A stretch of 64,000 nucleotides of DNA from Rhexocercosporidium sp. MPI-PUGE-AT-0058. Taxonomy: Eukaryota; Ascomycota; Leotiomycetes; Helotiales. Of the stretch, positions 23,618 through 34,860 are shown in pieces; position 1 is the stretch's first letter; each line of letters begins with the position of its first letter. Location: positions 744,001-808,000 of the forward strand of contig JAGTJL010000014.1 in assembly GCA_020746875.1 (NCBI GenBank), given 5' to 3'. Below the pieces are notes generated by a model, which did not search any database, had not been told where the DNA came from, and saw nothing but the letters and a program-made list of their open reading frames with translations. The position numbers were made by a program, and so were the translations under genes.

Positions 23618-26600
23618 TTCGGCAGAGTAAAAAGAACCCCTACAGTAACGAAGTAATTCGAGGTTGATTGAATACTGGCTTTAGCAAAGGAAGGCAACCA
23701 ACGCTTTATACTCGGGTCATCATAAAATGTCGCTGCTCAATCATCCATTATAAATCCAAGAGAGAGAACGCTCCAGAAAGGAATCTCCGCCCGATGGAAT
23801 GCCTAAAGTACGACCTTGCAGATAAGTTGATGGCGAGAAGTTTCCTCTCAATAGTCCACTTAATATACTCTTGAATTGATACGTCCAGAGTTGTCCAAAT
23901 AAGACCACCCGAGGTACATTATGGAAGATTGGATGCTCTTGAAACCCTAAAGTTCTCCCAAATGAGAAGGTGGCTAACCGTTAGATGCAGGCAGATAACT
24001 TGAGCTTGTTCACATAACTTGACATCAGAATCAACGCCTTTGGTGCATGGACACAAGAAGGCAACAAGACTTCATGCCAAGCTGAATGGCAGGCATGGAC
24101 AGAGCCGAATGGCATGAGGACATGGTGCGCTTCCTCAGCGTTGTATTCGAGGTGTGCTCAGTGCGCACGCCGGACAGACTTGCTTTTGTAAGAACCCGGA
24201 TCACAACATGCTTCAAATGGCATTTTCACTGCCGCAATTCCCCTCGATCTCATTGAGCTGGACTGCACGCAGATTGAGTAAATCCAATCCATGCTGCAGG
24301 CATCATGCCCACCTGATTAGATGGAAAGTTTGTATTCCAGCGGGGCATGGCCGAGCCTGCTAGAATCTCGGCGCTTCTGCACAAGTATCTATCTTGAAGG
24401 TCAGTCTAGAGGGGCACTGCGGGTAAGTGAGAGAGGGACGAAAGAGAGTTCCAAATAGAATCAAATGAGAGTAAGGACTGGGGATCTCTTCGTGCAATGT
24501 CGTAGGCCGGCCCTCGAAGGTTCCATTCCGAGTGGGCCAAGCAGCTGCAAGCAGACAATCCTCCCTACATTTCCTGAAAACAGCACAGTGTAGTATTTAG
24601 GAGACATTTGTAGTACAGTAGACTTAAACACTATCTGTCACGAGATAAGAATCGGATGGGGTAGGTACGAAGCAACGATACAGTGATGAAGCTGGAGATA
24701 TGCCGAAAATCGCGAGGTACGAGATGCAATGTAACAGCAGATCCACATCTGATTGTAAAAGGAAGTCGCTTAGAGCGGGGTGTTGATGAGAGCACCGGAG
24801 AAACTGTCAATGCGGCTAGTAAACACCGCAATTTGCTTGGCTTTAAGATCAAGATAAGTTGTCGCTCGACATGTGTCGAGGAGTACCTCGAGTCATGGTG
24901 TGCGACATCGCTGATAAGGACTTAGCGCTGGAGTGAATACAAGGATAGATGCGAAGATGAGCGAATTTTAGCTACCCGAGATAGAAGGTATGCTGCCGGT
25001 AGATGAACCGTGATCTCTTCTTGCTAAGTCTTCCTCTCCGTGATGAGTGATATTTCATTTATACAGAGCAGTTTCCAACTTCCATACTGCAAGCAAGTGA
25101 AATTTACACTGATTGGTAAGAGAAAGTGGCATCAAAACCTGAGCTTGATGAAGGCTTGTTGTAGTTACATGATGAGCAGTGTGAGATGTGGTGGCATGAA
25201 CGTGTCTAGCGAAGCGGGTTTACTAAATAATTCATATCGGAAAAGTAGAATAACATTTTGTGGATTTACAATGATAAATGCATTGAGTTGACTCTAACGT
25301 AATGACTTTTAGGCTTTGATCAAGATTTGAACCGTTGAAGTTGTGAAAAGAGTGAAGGGTAGTGAAGGAGTGACCAATGATTTGACATTCCTAGACATGC
25401 CATGATACTGTTCTCAATTACTGTAAATGGAGTCTAGTCATGTTATTTCCTTATTATTGTAAATGTTTAGTGGCAGTGTAGCCTCGTTTTTGAGAAGGTG
25501 CTGTATTGCTGCTCACTTGCCCACCAGTCTCCTAGCTGTATTGCAACAGTAGCGCAAGCTTAGTTGTTGCCGAGCAATTCATTGGGGCGTAGCTGTCGTT
25601 CTGTTAGATTTAGTTTTTTTTTTTTTTTTTTTTTTTTTTGGAATTCTATGCCATGTATAGAAATAGTGTTTTGCCGCATTCACGTTTCCCCACGAATAGA
25701 AATAAAGGGCTGAGTGAGGCAACGGGCTAGGCAGATTTGCCCCATTGGACTCGCCGTGAGTTTGCTCCTTCTACAGAGAGTGCTTGACGAAGAAGCAAAG
25801 ATTAAAAGGGAAAAACTGGAAGTGAGTGCGCATATCTGTCTCATACAAGTGCTTCATTTACTTTACTTATCGGAGCTTCGAGTCCTGTTGAAGCCACAAT
25901 GGCCGCTCACACAGTCAATGCCTAAATTAAGCGAGCCTAAATGCTGTTTCCAGATTCCCAGATTCCCAGAGATCAGAACAGAATCGAAGGTTGTTCGCAC
26001 ACATCAATCTAAACCAAATGATTCTAATTGTATCTTGACTAGCGTGGCAATGGTTCTACTCTGCTATTACATAAGGCGCAAGCTCGCAAGCTTACACCAT
26101 AATCTTATGCCTCTTAACCACTCTCTACAGCTAAAGTGAGAGCCTCGTGTAATAACAACTGCATGATATCTGCAAGGGGAGAGAAAAGCATTATCAGACC
26201 AGTAGATTGATTATCCTGAGAAATTGTGGCTTTTCTGAGGACCACGGTGCATCTTCAGCCTGCTTACTACGAAAGCAGTAAGGTATAAGCAGAAGGGCAG
26301 AATCACTTCAATTTTTAAGCATCAGACTCACACTTTCTAGTACTGCTGGAAACAAGAAAATCAAGTTCCATATCAATCCATCTGAATTACCTCAAAGCCT
26401 CCTTCCAGTTCACATATATCTTCCGGAAATCTCGAACTCATGCACGAAGCTCCATCTCCAAGCACTACACTTCATTCCTCATTTCAACCTCCTAAGCGAT
26501 GTTAGCCTTCATGTCATAGATCATGTACAACGCCTTTATTGCGTTGGCCACAGCCAATTCATCTATCTACGCCACATCAATTTTGCAGAACGTTATGGGG

Positions 26601-27405
26601 TGCTGCATCGGTCCTAAATGGAGCAAACACATACTCAACAAGTGGTTGAGTGGTTAGCTATGATGCTGTTTCGGAAGCTGTATTTGATTGCTTCACTGAT
26701 GTCGTACGATAATTGTTTTCTGGGAGATTAGCGCTAGGGGAGATTGGAGGGTCGTATTTCCGGGTTGTGCCCCGGTGTGCAGAGCAAAATAGGGTCACAT
26801 TTGGCGGAGGAGAAATTTCCGTTTGCCATAGTTTGCGAAAGATGCGATGAGGATAGCCACTCCACTCAGAAGCAGATCATCAAGGATTCAAATCTCTCAA
26901 GGCGACTTTATTCAACTGAGATCGTGACATAGAAGTGTCATAAACTACAGACAACACATTTGGAGAGCGAGAGTCGATCGCATTCGGAAGCATTAGGAAC
27001 TTCAGAGAACTCAAAAATGAAAGTAACATTACAAATGCGAAAACTTGGATTTAGTAGTTTCGGTTGTTGTTTGGTTTGTTGATTTCCGCCTGAGTGGCGA
27101 AAAGGGGTAGCGGGGCTGATCATCGGCTAGCGGCTTCCCACGTGATCGCACCAAAATGATACCTACTTTCTTCAAACACTTCTTGCGCCGTTTTCCGATG
27201 ACAAGTTGCGAGCTTGTCCAGTTGAAACTTCTAATACGTCGGGTTCTTTCGGCTTAATCATTGAATTATAAATTAAGTAGGCTTTGGCGACGAGAGCAGC
27301 CCTTAGCAATGAGTCAAGACTGATCGAAAGTGGGGTAGCTCGAAGCCTTAAACAGCTATAACTAAGCTAGAAGGTATCTGGGACAGCTAGGGGCTACAAG
27401 AAGAA
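23618..27405. other. Gene-poor region, 3.8 kb
   Basis: No reading frame here shows a recognisable domain, and splice motifs do not connect the short frames into one. Composition is moderately AT-rich but not as extreme as the island at 33.8 kb. The only distinct feature is a run of 26 T at 25614-25639. The last part (after about 27,130) is the promoter of the oxidase-like gene and contains a CACGTG at about 27139. Confidence 0.5.
25614..25639. repeat. Poly(T) run, 26 nt
   Basis: An uninterrupted T tract. It could be simple slippage or the poly(A) tail of a retro-inserted sequence on the minus strand; I found no flanking duplication. Confidence 0.8.
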
Positions 27406-28448
27406 ATGGGTGCATCGATTGGAATCGTTGGAGCTGGTATAACTGGTCTTGCAACTGCTTATGTTCTCTCATCCAAGTACGATGTGACGATCGTGGCCAG
27501 GGACCAACCTGGTGACATGGGATTAGACTGGGCAAGTCCCTGGTAAGACTCTCAAAACGAATTGTAATTCAGGATTTTAAGAGTCCTATTCTGACGTATT
27601 GATAGGGCAGGAGCAGTCTTCCATCCCCAACGTCATGCAGACAAGTCTCAACAGCAGATGCAAAAAGATTGCTTCAAGTTCTACTGGAGTATCGTCAATC
27701 AAGATCCGTGCAATGGCGTAAGGCTGTACCCAATGACAGAGTATTTCGACGACGAGACCAAGGAAGCCGATCTTTGGTATCGATCTCTAATGCCAGACTA
27801 TCAAGTCATTCCCTTATCATCACTGCCCCAGGGATTAAGCTAGGCACGACATACACAACCCTCGCCATAAATCCGCTCGTCTTTCTACCTTGGCTCAAAG
27901 GTGTGCTCATTGCCAAAGGCGTAAAGTTCATTCGGGCCGAAGTGAAAAGTATCGAGGAGGCAAGATCAATCACGGAGTCAAAAATCATCGTTAACGCATC
28001 GGGTGTTGGTGCTCGGGTTCTGGCAGTGGATGAGGCAGTCACCCCCGTTCGTGGTCAGACGATGTTTGTCAAGACAGGTTTCAGTCAGTTAGTGATACTA
28101 GAGGGGTCTGAATACACTTACGTGATTCCACGAGCTGGTTCCGGGGGCGTGATCATGGGAGGCATCAAATCCGACAGATTGGATGCTGAAGTGGATGTCT
28201 CACTAAAGAGCGATATCCTTCGAAGGGTGAACCGTCTCACCAATGGAGCTTTCGAGGGAATTGATTTAGATTCCGTTACAGATGTTCTTGGATTCCGTCC
28301 TGGTAGGAACGGTGGCTTGAGAGTCGAGCGTGATGATGACGTAATTCATGCCTATGGGGTAGAAGGTGCAGGATACATCTATTCTTTCGGCGTTGCAGAG
28401 AAAGTGGGACAATTAATTGAAGTGAAACAGTTAAAGGCGAATCTTTGA
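27406..28448 (+). CDS. D-amino-acid oxidase-like FAD oxidoreductase with apparent frameshift
   Basis: Exon 1 (27406-27542) encodes an FAD-binding start (IGIVGAGITGLATAYVLSS) and ends TG, joined after an intron (27543-27605) to GGCAGG, giving ASPWAGAVFHP as in the family. The next exon reads MTEYFDDETKEADLWYRSLM and DYQVIPLSSLPQ, then homology continues in the +1 shifted frame (GIKLGTTYTTLAINPLVFL) from about 27830. A missing base in the CCCCAGGG tract at 27827-27833 explains this. No intron with fitting phases repairs it without deleting conserved residues. The remainder is intact (TPVRGQTMFVKTG, GGVIMGG, GFRPGRNGGLRVE) and ends in KANL, a possible peroxisomal PTS1-type end. The enzymes oxidise D-amino acids in peroxisomes. 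This copy is either a young pseudogene or has a sequence error. Confidence 0.78.
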
Positions 28449-28780
28449 TTTGGAAATGGTGTACTCTTGCTTTGTTTCTTTGTCAACAGTGATGAATTGT
28501 AGCAGCGGACCGTTAGTTTCTTTTTGGTCCAAATTGTATGGTGGACAACGAAATGAAGGTGAGGATTCTAAGGAATTAAGTTCTTAGCAATCTGAATCTA
28601 AGGCACCGATCTGTTGTTGTGACTTTGCATAATTAGGTTGGTGAATTTGTTGATGCGGTTGCCATGGTGCGCCGCTTCCCATTGTTGATTTTCCCTCATT
28701 TCAACTCGGTTAAATTCTTCCTACTTCCAGAACTCCAGAGCTGAGCATATCTGTACACCGACAAGATCTCACTTTGTCCG
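28449..28780. other. Short intergenic
   Basis: Between the oxidase-like gene and the next plus-strand gene. It holds the presumed terminator and promoter; nothing else seen. Confidence 0.45.
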
Positions 28781-29694
28781 ATGCAGTATCTCGATAGAGA
28801 CATGCTTTCAATCACGCCTGACCCCTCTTCTCCAGATTCCTATGGGCAACGGTCGTCTAGCACTGCAGCGTCTGTCTTGCTCACCCCGCCATCAAAGTAA
28901 GCTACGATATCCGCGCTCCGATCTGTCAGAGATCGAGAATACAGGATGCATCTGACAGAATAAAGGTCTACACATACGTGCAAAACAGACTTATTCTGTT
29001 GTGACCTCCTCTATCCGCTCACTCGCCCTCTCGGATCTCACGAGCAAGCAATCTATCACTTCGCATATTACAGTAAGTAATCCTTGAATCCCTTTCCAAT
29101 CTTCAACCATCGTTCGAAAACAGGGGTTTCAACTAAATCAGCCTTCAAGTTTTGATCTCTACTTTGAAAGAGCAATATTGATATGCGCTTTTACGAACAG
29201 TGGTCAACATCGTCTCCGCGCCCACCGAGCGAACATACCTCCCAGCCGCGCTCTCGATAATCCTCGAACAGACAAACTATGTAATAAGATTCGAGCGATG
29301 GATGAACGGAGAGAAGGACGAGATACGACACTTCATACCCCATCCCAAGCAAAACACCACCTTCATTGAACTCATGCCATCGACGTTAGCGGCTAGCTCG
29401 AGAAAAAAGAAGTGGGTTCCAAACTTGAGATATCTGAAGTTTAGGTGCGATCTCCATGAGGGTCCGTGGTACACTTGCTTTGTTCTTGAGCGGAGAGAAG
29501 AAGAGCAAATATTGGAGGTACGTTCTATCAAGAGAAAGAGGGATGTCGAGCTCGATGCCATGGTCAACGAGGACTTGAATACGATAGGTGAGTTTCAAGC
29601 TCGTTCTACGAAGAAAACATTAGCTAATGATCTGGTAGCGGATGAGCCACCTTACACTCCAACCCACAAGATTGTCAAACGACGTCGAGTCTGA
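28781..29694 (+). CDS. Four-exon gene, function unknown
   Basis: The model 28781-28896, 28966-29072, 29201-29587 and 29639-29694 gives 221 aa with all phases matching. The introns have good signals (GTAAGC, GTAAGT and GTGAGT donors; branch TCTGAC, GCTAATG). The last intron (51 nt) is in frame and may be retained. The N-terminus is Ser/Pro-rich (ITPDPSSPDS, LLTPPSK). The middle is ordered, with many aromatic residues (DLLYPLTRPLGSHEQAIYHF, NYVIRFERWMNGEKDEIRHF, NLRYLKFRCDLHEGPWYTC). The C-terminus is basic (HKIVKRRRV), possibly nuclear targeting. I do not recognise the family. The agreement of three splice phases with a protein-like middle part supports a real gene. Confidence 0.6.
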
Positions 29695-30317
29695 TCGTCC
29701 AAGTCTTTCGTCAAATTGATCTTAATATTCGGGTTCTCTCACACCAAGGACGGGTCTCATTGTCTGCTAGTTTTGATGGGAGTCGGTGAGACTTGCGGTC
29801 GTTTAATTCGCGCTTGAAATCGCCTTGGACAGCAAATACTTCTTTACATGCATCTCATTGGACCACTGTTACCACCCTCAATAACAAGTGCTTGGTTTTT
29901 ATTCTTCAGGGCTTCCAAGGATATTTCTTGCCGCCTTCATAGCCTCGTTGAATTTGTTATACTTGGTGCTGGGTGTTATGATTTTGATATTGATCCATAG
30001 TCACAATCTTTTGGTTCCTATCGGCTAAAAAGAACTCCCGAAGCAACAGCAAGTGGCTTCTAAACATAAATGCAACTTTGATGTCTCAGCTCTCGACTAA
30101 AATGTTGAATGAACGAACGAGGGGACGAAAGAATGAGAATGAGGCAGATATGCTACTTGACAAAAGCGGTGTTCCAAAGAAAAAAGTCCAGAGTCACAAC
30201 AACAGGCGTCAAACAGTGTTACAAATTCATTTCATAATTGCCTATCTGCTCAATACAACCGCCACTCGGTTCTGGCATAAAGCCTTCTACGCATCCGTCC
30301 GCCACCCTTCCAGGGAT
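29695..30317. other. Intergenic between convergent genes
   Basis: It contains the 3' ends of both neighbours. No gene or repeat seen. Confidence 0.5.
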
Positions 30318-33074
30318 TCATCCAATCCAATCGATACTAGGACTTCTCGGGTCGTTCGCGCATTCATCACATGTGTGTTTGGAAGTGTCATCCTGATATG
30401 GGGCAGCAATGCTTCTTCTCAGGGTCCCTGTGATTGTCCCATAGATACCCGCACAATCGGACTTTGGCAACTGTGGGCTCTTTGCTTCAACCAAACTAAT
30501 ACGATCAGTTATGCCACTTCTTAGCCTATGCAGCCGTGTCATCATGTCAGGAACCCGCTCTTCAGATCTTCGCTCTTTGGATTCCTCTGGCTCGGCCGAA
30601 CTTGATGATAGTTGGCTTGGAGAAAGACGAGGTGGACAGATGGAAGGCGGTCTCCACCGACTAGCATGTCCATCACGTTCCCCCTTGTGAATGTTGTCAA
30701 TAGTGCGAACACGCTGAACGCGTGGTGCTGAGCTCTTCCTTCTTTCACTCGAATGAACACCAATTGAAGAACCCATGGCAAGGCTTTGGCCAGTCCGTGC
30801 TGTTGCCTTCGGATGCGGTCTGATTACGCTTCTTCGGCGACTGTCATTTATCCGAGTATTGCTGCTCAGAGCGCCAAAGCCATAATCTGGTCTGAACTCT
30901 ACTCCAGGCGATTGGGATGGAGAGACTTCGGCGGATCGAACCCACGAAGCGAAAGGTGCTTTGGACATAGCCGAGCATGAAGGCCCAGTCGTGACATCAA
31001 CTCCAAGGTTATAAAGCGGTCGAGCTGTTGTCGGAGAAGGCGTCGATAATTTAGATGTGGTTTCCATGTCCGGAAGTGGTGAGAACCACTCATTTGTAGC
31101 CTTCCTGGGAGAAAGTGGAGGGAACGAAACAACATCTTGCAATTGTTCATGAGAAGCAGCGTATCTGGGGAAAGGTCGAACCCGGGGAGCTACCGGCACC
31201 CTGGGTGATGATACAGTAGACCTCAGTGGTAGTCGACTTTTCGTTGATATTGTTTTAGTTCTTGGAGGGGCGTCGTTTGAGTCTGAATCGGAAGATGTAA
31301 TCATCATCGTGATATCATTCTTTGGCAGCGTCCAGGACCATTCATTTATCGATTCACGCGCATTGTTAGGATCGAAAGCGTTGCCTTTGTCTGCAGCGGG
31401 CTTCTTCTTACCCTTCTCAGGGAGGCTTTGCGGAGAAGTCCCAGACGACGAAGAGGTGTCGCAAGCCTTTCCATCATCCTCATATGCCGATGAACCAAAG
31501 CTTCTTGTCGACTGCTTTGAAACTTTCCACAGTACCTCATGTATACTCGTATTGGAACCCGACCTTTGGATTGGCTTCTGGAGACCCTTCACTTGGAGAT
31601 AATCGCCCTGAGCAGTAGTTTCTGAAGGCATGGGCTGGAAATCTGCCAGAATGATTGTAGATTCTGCTGAGAGAGTATTTGGCTGCCTAGTGCCTGAACT
31701 GGAGATGGTTGGTGCTCTTGTAATGCAAGAAGGTTGCTCAGGCGGATCGTTATCCCCAAGAGTCCAGTTTCGGCTGTAAGTGCGACGGCTGTGTCCGAGG
31801 TTGTCTGCTATCAGGAGTGTGATGGACTCAATGTCTTCACTTGTGATCAGATAGGCAGCAGATGACTCCCCGTTTTGCGAAGAAATCTGGTAGCCAACTA
31901 TTGGTGTTGCTCCCCCAGATTCTCCTCCAGAATGGAAATCTTTGTGAACGGGACATGTGGTAGCTCTGCCACTGAGCGCACTGATACTGCTTGCACCACT
32001 TGCGCGCCGGAGGGTTATGGACAGTGGTGGCTCGACTGGGTTTTCCGATTGATTTGAGACAACCTTGCGAAGAGTCAATTTCTCACGCACTGTTCGGACG
32101 ATGTCGTGGTTGATGGTATCCCGTGTGAAACTTGAGCTTCGATAGCCATGGCTGAGGTTCTTCGGAACCAAATCACTCTGCTGATCTTTATTTTTGGAAC
32201 CATGCATTCCTACCGCCTGAGGTGTTGGGTTCTGCAAAGTGGATTGAGGGCCAATCCGATGCGCCCCAACTTCCACAGAACTCCATCTCCTGGCGACAAC
32301 TGGTGGCGCAGGTCCAGGCATAGAATGAGCCATCAGGCGTCCGAATGTATCGGTACTTCCATGTTGAGTATTCTTGGGGACAAAGTGACCAGCATGACCA
32401 CTGCAAAGCTCTTTGTGCCCCGTCAGAGCGGTTGGGGCAACTTGGCAGGATGGTTCTCCCCAACATGACGCTTGATGTTGCTCTTGTCTCTTAGATCTGT
32501 GGTGTTGACATCCATGACGCCTACGATGACGTCTTTTGACCTTGATCTTCTTGTCATTCGGTATGGTATCTGCTCTCCTCAACTTCTTCTTTATCATGGA
32601 GAGACTGTCCGAGCTGTCCCGGCGTGGTACGTATGGAGGCTTATCGCCATCGGGTTGGAATCGAGGAGGAGACAGATATTCGCTACTGCTATAACTGCAT
32701 GGACTTTGACCAGTGTCGGAGGAATGAAAAGATCCACCGGATGAAAGGCCTGGGCTGAGAGAGGGAGTTGTGTGATTGTCTGGAGATGTTGTGCGAGTAT
32801 ATCTGGATGCCGAACGGGCGCTTTGGAAAGGAAAATAACTACCACGGTCTTGTCTGGATTTTGATTCTGAAATAGGAGGTGTTTGAAGGAGTGTAGAACT
32901 TTTTGAAAGTGGTGCCGGGCTCGTGGTGTTGTTTCCTGGAGACTGACTTGGTCCTGGTGTACGGGATCTTGAAGAAAAGTATTCTCCTGGACTCTGCGGA
33001 GGCTTTTCAGGAGGTGTAGGCGATGCGGCAATCGAATTGATCATAGGAACTGAGGTGGGCGGGTCTGAGGACAT
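30318..33074 (-). CDS. Large disordered protein, function unknown
   Basis: An uninterrupted 918-aa frame. Almost all of it is low-complexity, rich in Ser, Pro, Arg and Thr with many SP and RxxS sites (SPGEYFSSRSRTPGPSQSPG), as in phosphorylated scaffold or regulatory proteins. A strongly basic patch at about 175-195 (KKIKVKRRHRRRHG) could be a nuclear signal. Short conserved-looking islands are IVRTVREKLTLRKVV (about 330), AAYLITSEDIESITLLIADN, RESINEWSWTLPKND and the end TCDECANDPRSPSIDWIG, with a CxxC pair. There is no TM or signal peptide. The length of the open frame and the repeating short motifs argue for a real gene. No domain is recognised. Confidence 0.8.
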   Translation of the reverse strand: MSSDPPTSVPMINSIAASPTPPEKPPQSPGEYFSSRSRTPGPSQSPGNNTTSPAPLSKSSTLLQTPPISESKSRQDRGSYFPFQSARSASRYTRTTSPDNHTTPSLSPGLSSGGSFHSSDTGQSPCSYSSSEYLSPPRFQPDGDKPPYVPRRDSSDSLSMIKKKLRRADTIPNDKKIKVKRRHRRRHGCQHHRSKRQEQHQASCWGEPSCQVAPTALTGHKELCSGHAGHFVPKNTQHGSTDTFGRLMAHSMPGPAPPVVARRWSSVEVGAHRIGPQSTLQNPTPQAVGMHGSKNKDQQSDLVPKNLSHGYRSSSFTRDTINHDIVRTVREKLTLRKVVSNQSENPVEPPLSITLRRASGASSISALSGRATTCPVHKDFHSGGESGGATPIVGYQISSQNGESSAAYLITSEDIESITLLIADNLGHSRRTYSRNWTLGDNDPPEQPSCITRAPTISSSGTRQPNTLSAESTIILADFQPMPSETTAQGDYLQVKGLQKPIQRSGSNTSIHEVLWKVSKQSTRSFGSSAYEDDGKACDTSSSSGTSPQSLPEKGKKKPAADKGNAFDPNNARESINEWSWTLPKNDITMMITSSDSDSNDAPPRTKTISTKSRLPLRSTVSSPRVPVAPRVRPFPRYAASHEQLQDVVSFPPLSPRKATNEWFSPLPDMETTSKLSTPSPTTARPLYNLGVDVTTGPSCSAMSKAPFASWVRSAEVSPSQSPGVEFRPDYGFGALSSNTRINDSRRRSVIRPHPKATARTGQSLAMGSSIGVHSSERRKSSAPRVQRVRTIDNIHKGERDGHASRWRPPSICPPRLSPSQLSSSSAEPEESKERRSEERVPDMMTRLHRLRSGITDRISLVEAKSPQLPKSDCAGIYGTITGTLRRSIAAPYQDDTSKHTCDECANDPRSPSIDWIG

Positions 33075-33780
33075 TTTAGGGTTGGATAAGTCTACTAGGA
33101 ATGAACCGCGAGAGAAAGATTATCATATTCCGAGACGGAACGGGGTGGATGAGGAGGATTTTTGGGATGGTTGTCAAAATTAGGAGCTGGTCTATGATTG
33201 ATGGAATAGGAAGGTGCCACCTACCCTATTACCCATAGCACAAAACAATAATGAAATATCAAACCTTATTGATAGGGATCACCAACGGACTGTAGGTGCT
33301 TCGATAGTATGTAATTTGGTGATTTCAGACAAGTGTGCTACTAGAATTGGCCTTGACAAGCAGAGCAGAAAATTGAGATATGTATCCCGCTGCAACTTGA
33401 TCGTTCTAAAATACTTTCCCACGCTCCTGGCACATCTCCAGAATTAGCTAGAAAAAAAGGTCAAGTACTGGTATTCGTTGACCCCTCTCTTTTGATCGTC
33501 TCCTCCAAGTCCTGGGTTTCCTTCCCGACCTGCATGAGACATTAGCCAAGAAGATTTTATCCCCAGTCCTCCCAGTTCTTTGGAGCATCTTCAACGGAGA
33601 ATCCAATGTCCCAAGCAGAATTCCACGGGGAAGCTTCCACCAGCTTGCGATCTCCGGTGTTCAAGAGTTGTTCCTTCAACGAAAGACCCATTGTGCTTCT
33701 TCGTACTTCTTGCAAACTTCAAGTAGTTTCCATCATATACAATCGCTCTATTGTAGGTGTTCCAGATAGGAGGGCCGAAG
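33075..33780. other. Intergenic, promoter side of the disordered protein
   Basis: No gene supported. Composition is normal up to about 33,780, where it changes sharply to AT-rich. Confidence 0.5.
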
Positions 33781-34860
33781 CTTTTATAATATAAATAAAA
33801 TTAGTCTTACTTATATTTTTAATTACTTCGGCGTTTTATTTCCCTTTACGAGTAATTTCTTTTATATATACGCTTCTTTTCTGGATTTCTTCGAAAGCCA
33901 GAAATTAATTCTTTAAATATATTTTCCCTGAACTTCTACGAAACTTTACTTACCGTGAACTCCATCTGATATTAGTTATATATGTCTTATTATACTCTGT
34001 ATTATTAAATTGCTTTTAACGACTTTTAATTCCTAAACCTGAAGTAAGAGATCAGATAGATGACTGGATTGCTTTTATATTTGGAGTGTGACGATAGGTG
34101 CACTTAGGAGCTTCTCAGCGAGTCAGGGAATCCAGGGGTTCAGAGGTAACCAAGTCATGCCGAGTCGGACCAGTACCGGAGGGGTTTCGGAGGAGCCTAT
34201 ATATATGAACTCACACTCCCTCCACTCCCTCTTTCCTTCTTCATCTTCTTGTTTCCTTCGTATTAGACCTATTAGCTCTCGATAGCCTCAGCTAAAGTAC
34301 TACCATATACCTCTTACACCGCTCTCTTGGCTAGTGTCGTTACATGGAGCTTATAATAATAACGGAAGGGATCTTTATATAATCGAAGAAAGGAAGAAAA
34401 TATACTATAATCTTGAAAATCTAATTATTAATCTTAGGATTATATTAGTACTAAGAACTAACCTCGCTAAAAATATCCTTTAATTAACTATCCCAATAAG
34501 TTAACTTACTTTATTTTTACGGCTACGGTATCTCCGATCCCGATATCCTAAAAAGAAATTTACTTGCCTTAAGACCTCCTAATAAGATTATAAACGTATC
34601 CGACATAATAGCGCTTAATTTCTACGGCTTATACGTTATACTCATTGCCTGCTCAAGCGCCGTATAAGATTTCTCCTTTTTAAGTAACGAACCTCTTAGT
34701 CTTTTCTCCTCTTTCTTAGTCGGTAATGCATTATCTGTCATCGGTATACTATAGCTTATATAATCTTTTATTAGTCAACTTTTCACGCGTATATTTTATA
34801 AGTATTTTTTAAAGCACGTAGATAAGACTAAGCTTAGGCCGATTATGAACTTAGCAATAG
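33781..34860. repeat. AT-rich island, probably RIP-degraded transposon remnant
   Basis: The sequence switches to long TA/AT-rich stretches (for example TTTATAATATAAATAAAATT, TTAATTATTAAT-like runs) with no open frames, then returns to normal composition near 34,860. In Pezizomycotina such islands usually result from repeat-induced point mutation of transposons. The segment 34087-34344 inside it has normal composition and is a later LTR insertion. The original element cannot be identified by eye. Confidence 0.65.
34082..34349. mobile_element. Solo LTR (258 bp) with 5-bp target-site duplication
   Basis: The unit 34087-34344 begins TGTGACGA and ends TCGTTACA, imperfect terminal inverted repeats (7 of 8) with the TG...CA ends of LTRs. 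It is flanked on both sides by the direct repeat TGGAG (34082-34086 and 34345-34349). Inside are a TATA-like CCTATATATATG (about 34197) and a CT-rich initiator stretch, as expected of an LTR promoter. No internal retrotransposon sequence follows on either side, so this is a recombined solo LTR. Confidence 0.75.

Noticed and set aside
27543..27900. An extra intron that would repair the oxidase frameshift
   Set aside because: Donors with the needed phase would delete conserved residues (EYFDD...DYQVIP) or give an intron under 30 nt.
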